Shown here one piece after another: positions 6,434-12,199 of a stretch of DNA of 12,199 nucleotides (its first letter is position 1; each line of letters starts with the position of its first letter). Source of the DNA: Bacteroidota bacterium (GTDB taxonomy: Bacteria; Bacteroidota; Bacteroidia; AKYH767-A; JABDAW01); contig JAHEYM010000072.1 in the NCBI GenBank assembly GCA_023251595.1, positions 1 to 12,199 on the forward strand, given 5' to 3'. Below the pieces are notes generated by a model. It searched no databases. It had not been told where the DNA came from and saw nothing but the letters and a program-made list of their open reading frames with translations. A program made the position numbers and the translations under genes.

Positions 6434-6672
6434 CGTGGTTTGACCAGTGATGCCATAATTTACACACAATATCCTCACCACCCCTCCGTTCTTCCCCAAA
6501 ATTCACCATGTTCAGTGCCGTTGAGGCAGATACGATGCTACCGATTATGCCGATCGAATCACCTGATCTTCATTCAGTAAACTTAATTTCGTTCTAACCC
6601 ACCCGAATAGCGTTCAACACGTAATACCATTTTAGAACCCGACCCTCAATCTTATCACTTACGACTATTTTC

Positions 6673-9033
6673 ATGAAACGACCCGGTAAAGTCATGCTAT
6701 TATTATTTCCTTTTTTCTGGAATTTCATTAGTGCCCAAAATAATTTTACGCTCAGTGGCACTATGCGCGATGGTAAAAATGGCGAAGCGATGATCGAAGC
6801 GAGCATTGTGGTGAAAGAATTACCGGGCATTGGTGCGAACAGTAATGCGTATGGCTTTTATTCGCTCACAATTCCCGAAGGAAAATATACTTTCAGTTTT
6901 CGATATATGGGCTACGAATCAAAAGACACGCTCATCGACCTGCATCAGAATGTTAAATTAAATGTCGATATTTTTGAAAGAGCAACTTCATTAAAAGGTG
7001 TGGTAATTAATGCGGAGGCCGCAAATAATAATGTGATTTCCACACAGATGAGTGTCGAAAAAATAAATGTAAAAGAAGTCAGTGCAATTCCTGTTTTTTT
7101 TGGTGAAAAGGATATTCTTAAAACGATACAATTGCTTCCGGGAATTAAAGGTGTGAGTGAAGGAAATTCGGGCTTTTACGTGCGGGGCGGCGGTGCAGAT
7201 CAGAATTTAATTCTGTTGGATGAAGCCAATGTTTATAATCCTTCTCATCTGCTGGGTTTCTTCTCAGTATTTAATTCGGATGCAATAAAAGATGTAACTA
7301 TATATAAGGGCGGTATTCCGGCTGAATATGGCGGGCGCATTTCTTCTGTGCTCGATATCAAAATGAATGATGGTAATAATAAAGAATATAAAGTTACCGG
7401 TGGCGTCGGACTTATCGCATCACGTCTGACTTTTGAAGGACCGATAAAAAAAGGCAAAGGTTCTTTTGTGATTTCAGGTAGAAGAACATACGCTGATTTA
7501 TTTCTGAAAATTCTCGGACCGAAAAATATTCGGGGAACACAACTTTATTTTTATGACTTCAATATGAAAGCAAATTATGAGTTGGGAGCGAAAGATCGTA
7601 TTTTTCTTTCCGGATATTTTGGTAAAGATAACTTTAGTTTCAGCAATAATACTGCTTCGAATCGCAGCTTTGGAATTAATTGGGGAAATGTAACCGGTAC
7701 GTTGAGATGGAATCATTTATTCAATAGCAAATTATTTTTGAATAGTTCGCTTATATATAGTAATTATGCAAATAATATTGTTCTCGGTGCCGGAGATGCA
7801 CAATTTCAGGTCACCACAGGCATCAGAGATTTTTCTTTGAAAGAAGATTTTCAATATTTCATCCGATCAAATAATACACTCAAATTTGGAGGCAATTCAA
7901 CGTTTCATACATTCCGTCCGGGTGAAGTGACCATGAACACAGCTTCAACAACTGTACGACCATCCTTACTAAACCGCACAATTGACCGGAAACATGCACT
8001 CGAGAATGGTCTTTATATTTCTGATGAGTTTGCATTGAGTAAGAGAATTAAAATAAATTTCGGTGCGAGATTTTCTGCATTCACTGATTTAGGCTCTGCT
8101 ACTGTTTTTTCGTATGATTCGGTTGGTAATATTTCAGATTCAGTGATGTATGTAAATAATGCGCCGATAAAAACATATATGGGAATTGAACCACGGGCTT
8201 CTGTAACATTTATTCTGAATGATGCCAATTCAATAAAAGTTTCGTACAATCGTATTAATCAATATCTCCATTTATTGTCGAATACAACCGCCGAAACACC
8301 GGTTGATCTTTGGGTTCCATGCAGTCCGATTGTAAAACCGCAAATCGGTGATCAGGTGGCTTTGGGTTACTTCAAAAATTTCAAACAAAATACTTATGAA
8401 TCTTCGGTTGAAGTATATTATAAAAACATGGCAAATCAGATTGATTATAAACCGGGAGCGGATCTTCGTTTTAATAAAACAGTAGAGTCGCAATTGCTCT
8501 TTGGAAAAGGCTGGGCTTATGGTGCGGAGTTTTTTGTGAAGAAAAAAGCCGGAAAATTAAATGGATGGATTGGTTATACTTTCGCCCGAACATTCAGAGA
8601 AATTAATGGTGTTGACAATGGGGCTCCGTTTCCGGCGAAGCAGGATATCGTACATGATATTTCTGTTGTAGGAATTTATCAACTTTCTCCTAAATGGACT
8701 ATATCATCAACCTGGGTTTATTCAACCGGAAACTCGGTTACTTTTCCGAGTGGTAAATATATAGTTGACGGTCAGGTGTTGAGTTTATATACTTCAAGGA
8801 ATGGTTACAGAATGCCTCCTTATCATAGGATGGATCTGGGCGTCACATGGCAACGAAAGAAAACGGAAAAAAGAGAATCGAGCTGGAATTTCTCTATATA
8901 TAATGTATATGACCGTTGGAATGCGTATTCTCTCTCTTTCCAACAAGATCCGCTAGACTCTAATAAAACACAAGCAGTTCAATTGTCACTGTTTGGTATT
9001 ATTCCCGCTATTACATATAACTTTAAATTCTAA
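6673..9033 (+). CDS. TonB-dependent outer-membrane receptor with carboxypeptidase-regulatory-like domain
   Basis: A 786-residue outer-membrane receptor that imports a ligand with energy from TonB-ExbBD. A signal peptide (MKRPGKVMLLLFPFFWNFISAQ) is followed by a CarboxypepD_reg-like beta-sandwich at about residues 25-105 (FTLSGTMRDGKNGEAMIEAS, GFYSLTIPEGKYTFSFRYMGY). The plug domain is at about 118-235, with GFYVRGGGADQNLILLDEA and NPSHLLGFFSVFNSDAI and the typical GGIPAEYGGRISSVLDIKM. Amphipathic strands of the barrel follow to a C-terminal Phe (ITYNFKF), the usual signal for BAM insertion. The length suits the family subset that pairs with DUF4249 lipoproteins, and such a gene follows after 6 bases. 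The substrate cannot be told from sequence; no SusD homologue is present, so a glycan-uptake locus is unlikely. No clear TAnnTTTG promoter was found in 6510-6672. Confidence 0.95.
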   Translation: MKRPGKVMLLLFPFFWNFISAQNNFTLSGTMRDGKNGEAMIEASIVVKELPGIGANSNAYGFYSLTIPEGKYTFSFRYMGYESKDTLIDLHQNVKLNVDIFERATSLKGVVINAEAANNNVISTQMSVEKINVKEVSAIPVFFGEKDILKTIQLLPGIKGVSEGNSGFYVRGGGADQNLILLDEANVYNPSHLLGFFSVFNSDAIKDVTIYKGGIPAEYGGRISSVLDIKMNDGNNKEYKVTGGVGLIASRLTFEGPIKKGKGSFVISGRRTYADLFLKILGPKNIRGTQLYFYDFNMKANYELGAKDRIFLSGYFGKDNFSFSNNTASNRSFGINWGNVTGTLRWNHLFNSKLFLNSSLIYSNYANNIVLGAGDAQFQVTTGIRDFSLKEDFQYFIRSNNTLKFGGNSTFHTFRPGEVTMNTASTTVRPSLLNRTIDRKHALENGLYISDEFALSKRIKINFGARFSAFTDLGSATVFSYDSVGNISDSVMYVNNAPIKTYMGIEPRASVTFILNDANSIKVSYNRINQYLHLLSNTTAETPVDLWVPCSPIVKPQIGDQVALGYFKNFKQNTYESSVEVYYKNMANQIDYKPGADLRFNKTVESQLLFGKGWAYGAEFFVKKKAGKLNGWIGYTFARTFREINGVDNGAPFPAKQDIVHDISVVGIYQLSPKWTISSTWVYSTGNSVTFPSGKYIVDGQVLSLYTSRNGYRMPPYHRMDLGVTWQRKKTEKRESSWNFSIYNVYDRWNAYSLSFQQDPLDSNKTQAVQLSLFGIIPAITYNFKF

Positions 9034-9039
9034 TCAACC

Positions 9040-9858
9040 ATGAAAAATAATTCGCAGTTAGCAAATGCCGGTTCACGCTATATATTAGTTATTTTTTCAC
9101 CATTCATTTTTTCTTCTTGTGAAAAAGTTGTAATGATTGATTTGAATTCTGTTAATCCAAAACTGGTTGTTGAAGCGAATATTACGAATGAGCCCGGACC
9201 GTATACTGTAAAATTAAGTCACACTATTAATTATTATGATCCGAATGTTTTTCCGACAGTTAGCGGTGCCCTTGTCACTATTTCCGACAATGCAGGAAAT
9301 GTGGATACACTTACAGAAGTTTCTCCCGGAGAATATCATACTTCAACCATGACAGGAACAGAAGGGAGAACATATATATTAAATATTTTTGCGGATGGAC
9401 AGTCTTATGCTGCCATTTCTACAATGCCATACGGAGTTCCGATCGACTCATTAAACTATACATTAAACAGCACAGGCAATTTTCCATCATATAGAGTGGT
9501 CTGTAAATTCACGGACCCAATTTCAACTTTAAATTATTATAAACTTCATCTTAGCTCGAATGATACACTTGCATTTATCAGTGATGATCGTCTGTTATCT
9601 GATAAATTCACGAACGGTCAGGAGATGTCGATTACCCGCGGACGGGCTCATCTATTGGTGAATGACACTATTTTTGCAAGTTTGGAAAGTATCAGCAAAG
9701 CAACCTACGATTATTATACAACGATTGTAGATGTTCAAGGCGGAATCAGACAATTTATGTCAGCCCCACCGGCAAATCCGATAACAAATATCAGTAATGG
9801 CGGATTGGGATATTTTAATGCAATGGCTGTTTCGAGAGATACTACTATTATATATTAA
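9040..9858 (+). CDS. DUF4249-type lipoprotein
   Basis: A 272-residue lipoprotein. The signal ends in a lipobox-like FSSC with the acylated Cys at residue 27, followed by EKVV. The mature part starts with the family pattern LVVEANITNEPGPYTVKLSHT, then a beta-rich GALVTISDNAGN, an EYHT strand and GRTYILNIFADGQSYAA, and ends with the usual FNAMAVSRDTTIIY, so it is full length. DUF4249 proteins are encoded next to TonB-dependent receptors in Bacteroidota and are thought to act as surface partners of the receptor; their ligands are unknown. The 6-base spacing to the receptor stop implies one operon. The inverted repeat at 9869-9980 follows the stop by 10 bases. Confidence 0.9.
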   Translation: MKNNSQLANAGSRYILVIFSPFIFSSCEKVVMIDLNSVNPKLVVEANITNEPGPYTVKLSHTINYYDPNVFPTVSGALVTISDNAGNVDTLTEVSPGEYHTSTMTGTEGRTYILNIFADGQSYAAISTMPYGVPIDSLNYTLNSTGNFPSYRVVCKFTDPISTLNYYKLHLSSNDTLAFISDDRLLSDKFTNGQEMSITRGRAHLLVNDTIFASLESISKATYDYYTTIVDVQGGIRQFMSAPPANPITNISNGGLGYFNAMAVSRDTTIIY

Positions 9859-9868
9859 ACTGCTTTTT

Positions 9869-9980
9869 CAAATGTCCAATTTCCGATGTCCAACTCCCAA
9901 TTTTCAAGTAGGGTTGAATGTTAAATTAAATAATTTTTTACTTGGATATTGGACATTGGGCGTGGGACATTGGACATTTG
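9869..9980. repeat. Long imperfect inverted repeat (TTGGACATT family)
   Basis: The arms 9869-9909 and 9940-9980 are 41 bases each and pair at 32 of 41 positions, with the outer 12 bases (CAAATGTCCAAT) perfect and a 30-base AT-rich loop. The right arm itself repeats GGACATTGG. RNA from it would fold into a long hairpin between the lipoprotein gene and the MerR gene, so it may also end transcription, although no U-run follows. It resembles a miniature mobile or intergenic repeat. Confidence 0.8.
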
Positions 9981-10013
9981 TGCGTGCAATATAATTGTTC
10001 ATAGGTACATATT

Positions 10014-10043
10014 TTCTTATTCTTTTCCATTTCATTACATTTG
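10014..10043 (+). promoter_or_regulatory. Putative promoter of the MerR-PLP enzyme operon
   Basis: TACATTTG at 10036-10043 fits TAnnTTTG. TTC at 10014-10016 with a 19-base spacer is the best -33 candidate. The ATG at 10064 is 20 bases after the -7 element, the same distance as for other genes here. The promoter lies inside the open frame that extends upstream to 9995, which argues against a start there. Confidence 0.55.
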
Positions 10044-10063
10044 TCGAATCAAAACCTTCGACA

Positions 10064-10429
10064 ATGGCCTGGAAAGAACATGATATTCAGAAAGTTTACT
10101 ACACGATTGGTGAAGTAGCGAAGTTGTTCAATGTAACTCCCTCGCTTATCCGTTTTTGGGAGAAGGAATTCGACATCATCAAACCAAAGCGAAATGCCAA
10201 GTCCAACAGGCTTTTCACGCCCGATGACATGGCGAATTTCAGGGTCATTTATCATCTTGTAAAAGAACGTGGTTTCACGTTGGAGGGAGCAAAAAAACAC
10301 CTTCATTCACACAAAGATAAATCGGTTGAAGAGGTCACACAGGCGGAGGCGATTAAAACGCTATTAAGCATTAGAGAATTGCTGGTCGAACTTCGTGATC
10401 AGAAACCCCGTGTAACTGCAAAAGCATAA
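10064..10429 (+). CDS. MerR-family transcriptional regulator
   Basis: A 121-residue DNA-binding protein with one MerR helix-turn-helix at about residues 13-82: YTIGEVAKLFNVTPSLIRFWEKEF, the wing KPKRNAKSNRLFTPDD and the second helical pair VIYHLVKERGFTLEGAKKHL. The C-terminal part is a short helix with many Leu and Glu (dimerisation) and no Cys pattern, so it is not a metal sensor of the classical type. I chose the ATG at 10064: the frame is open to 9995, but the extra 23 residues are hydrophobic and cover the likely promoter. The PLP enzyme gene starts 6 bases after the stop, implying co-transcription. Its target and ligand are unknown; regulation of the next gene or of itself is an inference. 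Confidence 0.92.
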   Translation: MAWKEHDIQKVYYTIGEVAKLFNVTPSLIRFWEKEFDIIKPKRNAKSNRLFTPDDMANFRVIYHLVKERGFTLEGAKKHLHSHKDKSVEEVTQAEAIKTLLSIRELLVELRDQKPRVTAKA

Positions 10430-10435
10430 TTTTTC

Positions 10436-11554
10436 GTGAATATAGAAACCAAAACCGTTCATGCCGGATCACATGCTGATCCCGCATCAGGGGCTGTGAT
10501 TCCGCCAATAGTGCTGTCTTCAACCTATCAACGAGGTTCCGATGGTTCTTATGAAAGCGGATATAAATATTCCCGTCATAATAATCCAAATCGTTTGGCT
10601 TTCGAGCAATGTCTTTGCGAATTGGAGGGTGGTAAAGCTGCTGCTGCATTTGCTTCCGGTTCTGCAGCGGCAATGGGCGTTTTTCTCGCGTTGAAACCGG
10701 GTGATCACATAATTGCGCCCGCGGGCATGTATCATGGAGTCGCATTGCAACTTCGCACTATCATGTCGAATTGGAATTTGCAAACCAGTTTCGTAAACAC
10801 CACGAATTTGGATGAGGTGAAATCTGCGATTAAATCTAATACTCGTCTTATTTTTATCGAAACGCCTTCAAATCCGATGATGGATGTTACCGATATAGCA
10901 GGGATATCGGAAATTGCTAAAAAAGTCGGGATAAAAACTTTATGTGATAGTACTTTTGGTACCCCGGTACTTCAGCAACCATTTAAATTTGGTATCGATC
11001 TGATTCTGCATGCAACTACAAAATATCTCGGTGGTCACAGTGATTTAATTGGTGGAATAATTATTTCGCGTGAAGAGGATGAATTTTTCACCCGAATAAA
11101 AGAAATACAAACACTTGGCGGAGGTGTTCCATCACCATTCGATTGTTATCTTGCTTTGCGCGGTATTCGGACACTCGCCCTTCGTATGCAAAAACATTCT
11201 GAAAATGCGATGGCAGTTGCTGAATTTCTTGAATCACATCCTGATGTAGAGAGCGTGTTTTATCCCGGATTAAAATCAAATTCCGGTCATTCATTGGCGA
11301 AATCACAAATGTCTGCTTTTGGTGGAATGATTGCTTTCAAGGTGAAAGATGGAAAAGAAAAAGCATTTAAGATTGCTTCGAAAGTAAAAATATTCACCCG
11401 GGCAACAAGTCTTGGTGGAACGGAGAGTCTGATAGAACACAGAGCATCTATGGAAGGTGCAAATCCCGTTTCACCTGATAATTTATTAAGATTATCTATC
11501 GGTCTCGAAAATGCAAATGATTTAATTGAAGATCTGAACTTTGCTTTAAAATAG
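10436..11554 (+). CDS. Trans-sulfuration PLP-dependent enzyme (cystathionine gamma-synthase/lyase family)
   Basis: A 372-residue cytosolic enzyme of the Cys/Met metabolism PLP family, fold type I. Key parts: ETKTVHAG start, YSRHNNPNR (Tyr45-Arg47, phosphate contact from the neighbouring subunit), FASGSAAAM at about 72-80, AGMYHGV with the ring-stacking Tyr99, IETPSNPMMDV at about 141-151, CDSTF with Asp171, the Schiff-base Lys196 in HATTKYLGGHSD, and SLGGTESLIEHRA with LRLSIGLE near the end for substrate carboxylate binding. All are intact. The family includes cystathionine gamma-synthase, cystathionine gamma-lyase, methionine gamma-lyase and O-acylhomoserine sulfhydrylase; the sequence does not settle which. 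The start is GTG, 6 bases after the MerR stop; there is no in-frame ATG nearby upstream. The role is in methionine, cysteine or homocysteine metabolism. Confidence 0.93.
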   Translation: MNIETKTVHAGSHADPASGAVIPPIVLSSTYQRGSDGSYESGYKYSRHNNPNRLAFEQCLCELEGGKAAAAFASGSAAAMGVFLALKPGDHIIAPAGMYHGVALQLRTIMSNWNLQTSFVNTTNLDEVKSAIKSNTRLIFIETPSNPMMDVTDIAGISEIAKKVGIKTLCDSTFGTPVLQQPFKFGIDLILHATTKYLGGHSDLIGGIIISREEDEFFTRIKEIQTLGGGVPSPFDCYLALRGIRTLALRMQKHSENAMAVAEFLESHPDVESVFYPGLKSNSGHSLAKSQMSAFGGMIAFKVKDGKEKAFKIASKVKIFTRATSLGGTESLIEHRASMEGANPVSPDNLLRLSIGLENANDLIEDLNFALK

Positions 11555-11640
11555 AACACGGATGACGCTGATTGGACAGATTAAATATGATTTATTTTTG
11601 AGTTTATTTTGTCCGTGATGTTCAGCATAATCAGCGTTCC
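11555..11640. repeat. Imperfect palindromic intergenic element (ACGCTGATT arms)
   Basis: Nine-base arms ACGCTGATT (11565-11573) and AATCAGCGT (11629-11637) enclose a second pair, GGACA (11574-11578) and TGTCC (11610-11614), around an AT-rich centre. It begins directly after the PLP enzyme stop codon and could work as a hairpin terminator, but the size and the ACGGATGACGCTGATT motif suggest a dispersed Bacteroidota repeat. Confidence 0.6.
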
Positions 11641-11685
11641 ATTTATACAATTTATATAGAAAGATAATTTAAAGTAACACAAACC

Positions 11686-12199
11686 ATGACAAGGAACCTT
11701 CTGATATTATTTCTTTTAACAATCTCATATATAAATATATATGCTCAACGTCATCGCGAACCGGTGGCTTTTAAAGACACGCTGAAAACTCCTGCAGATA
11801 AAGCAGATAGTGCTTTAATACGTGCTGTGTTTTCGGAGATATTAGCGCATGGAGAAAGTTATTCAAACCTGACGTATCTCGCCACGAAAATAGGAGGAAG
11901 GCTAAGCGGTTCTCCCGAAGCCCAGAAAGCAGTGGAGTGGGGAAAAAGAGTTCTGGAAAATTATCATCCCGACTCGGTTTATTTACAGGAATGTATGGTT
12001 CCTCATTGGGTGCGGGGTGATAAAGAAAAAGGAATTATTATTCCCGGAGGTTCGGGATTCGCACGACCTGTAAATATATGTGCACTGGGTGGTTCCGTTC
12101 CCTGTCCGAAAGGCGGAATTACTGCAGAGGTCATCGAAGTTCACGATTTCAAAGAATTGGAAAATCTGGGAAGAAAAATTATAGAGGGAAAAATAGTGT
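11686..12199 (+). CDS. Secreted M28-type metallopeptidase (partial)
   Basis: The first 171 residues of a protein cut by the window end. A signal peptide (MTRNLLILFLLTISYINIYAQ) is followed by a helical region (ADSALIRAVFSEILAHGESYSNLTYLATKIGGRLSGSPEAQKAVEW), the usual N-terminus of Bacteroidota M28 aminopeptidase/carboxypeptidase Q-like enzymes: ..L.Y..IG.RLSGSP.....V.W. Next come VYLQECMVPHWVRGDKE and the start of what looks like an inserted PA-type domain (ALGGSVPCPKGGITAEVIEV, FKELENLGRKIIEGKIV). The zinc ligands of M28 enzymes would lie beyond the edge, so activity cannot be judged. The predicted site of action is the periplasm or outside the cell. No strong promoter motif was found in the 45 bases between the repeat element and the ATG. 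Confidence 0.78.
   Translation, partial: MTRNLLILFLLTISYINIYAQRHREPVAFKDTLKTPADKADSALIRAVFSEILAHGESYSNLTYLATKIGGRLSGSPEAQKAVEWGKRVLENYHPDSVYLQECMVPHWVRGDKEKGIIIPGGSGFARPVNICALGGSVPCPKGGITAEVIEVHDFKELENLGRKIIEGKIV

Larger units (their letters stand above)
6121..6509 (-). pseudogene. REP-associated tyrosine transposase (RAYT) remnant, frameshifted
   Basis: The C-terminal part is clear: MANISPKPNSVSTIIRSFKSAVTR, then GWQSRFHDHIIRNYDEY, then ISEYIKNNPANWKTDRFFG and stop at 6121. This is the usual end of RAYT/IS200-like (Y1 HUH) transposases: Ser-x-Ile-x-Arg-Ser-x-Lys-Ser, Trp-Gln-x-Arg-x-x-Asp-His-Ile-Ile-Arg, Tyr-Ile-x-x-Asn-Pro-x-x-Trp. The preceding part, with GRDVASNVST and RLYQK, is in another frame. 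The two join at a run of six A (complement of 6350-6355); one more A would give RLYQKNEIMANIS. Upstream of about 6437 the family pattern is weak, and no HUH motif is found before a stop codon at about 6562, so the catalytic N-terminus is lost. It is not expected to be active. It contains two copies of the palindromic repeat. Confidence 0.8.

Noticed and set aside
6510..6600. Plus-strand frame ending in a stop near 6597 (SAVEADTMLPIMPIESPDLHSVNLISF) as the 3' end of a lost gene
   Set aside because: The frame has no recognised pattern or start of its own and may be chance; the evidence is too thin for a pseudogene call.
634..11740. Many TATATA hexamers across several genes as a possible motif
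   Set aside because: In AT-rich DNA this hexamer is expected about ten times in a window of this length by rough estimate, and most cases are Ile-Tyr codon pairs; no clear excess or positional pattern.

Overview
The window looks like a chromosomal segment of a Bacteroidota bacterium, probably from the Sphingobacteriales/Chitinophagales side. The reasons are a long (1104-residue) SecA with a C-terminal SEC-C zinc motif, a TonB-dependent receptor with a carboxypeptidase-regulatory N-terminal domain followed by a DUF4249 lipoprotein, a secreted protein with an Ig-like domain typical of the phylum, and promoters of the Bacteroidota form (TTG, about 19-21 bases, TAnnTTTG) with very short leaders and no strong Shine-Dalgarno sequences. 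The taxon below phylum is an inference.

Layout: 1-275 (minus) is the N-terminal part of a secreted Ig-like protein. 309-3623 (minus) is secA. 3624-3845 is a repeat-rich spacer with the secA -7 element, a 24-bp palindromic repeat, a six-copy octamer tandem repeat and a second small palindrome. 3846-3992 (plus) is a 48-residue TPR-like small gene with its own promoter. 4021-5650 (minus) is a two-gene unit of an ABC/AAA_21-type ATPase and an overlapping 160-residue protein with a possible nuclease fold, under one near-consensus promoter. 5946-6110 (plus) is an unknown 54-residue gene with a promoter. 6121-6509 (minus) is a degenerate REP-associated tyrosine transposase (RAYT) carrying two palindromic repeat copies inside its reading frame. 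5706-5909 and 6510-6672 hold nothing I can name. 6673-9858 (plus) is the TonB receptor and DUF4249 lipoprotein pair. 9869-9980 is a long imperfect inverted repeat. 10064-11554 (plus) is a MerR-type regulator followed 6 bases later by a trans-sulfuration PLP enzyme. 11555-11640 is another palindromic element. 11686 to the end is the start of a secreted M28-type peptidase.

How the parts work together: SecA drives export of the signal-peptide proteins seen here (Ig-like protein, receptor, lipoprotein, peptidase). The receptor and lipoprotein probably form one outer-membrane uptake unit. The MerR protein and PLP enzyme are probably co-transcribed. The part between secA and the receptor is the accessory section: orphan small genes, dispersed repeats, transposase debris and the ATPase/nuclease-like pair. 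That pair is the best candidate for an undescribed system, possibly anti-phage or anti-plasmid defence, but its function is inferred only from architecture. The RAYT remnant is the other notable item: the palindrome that also occurs beside secA reads in frame as part of the transposase.
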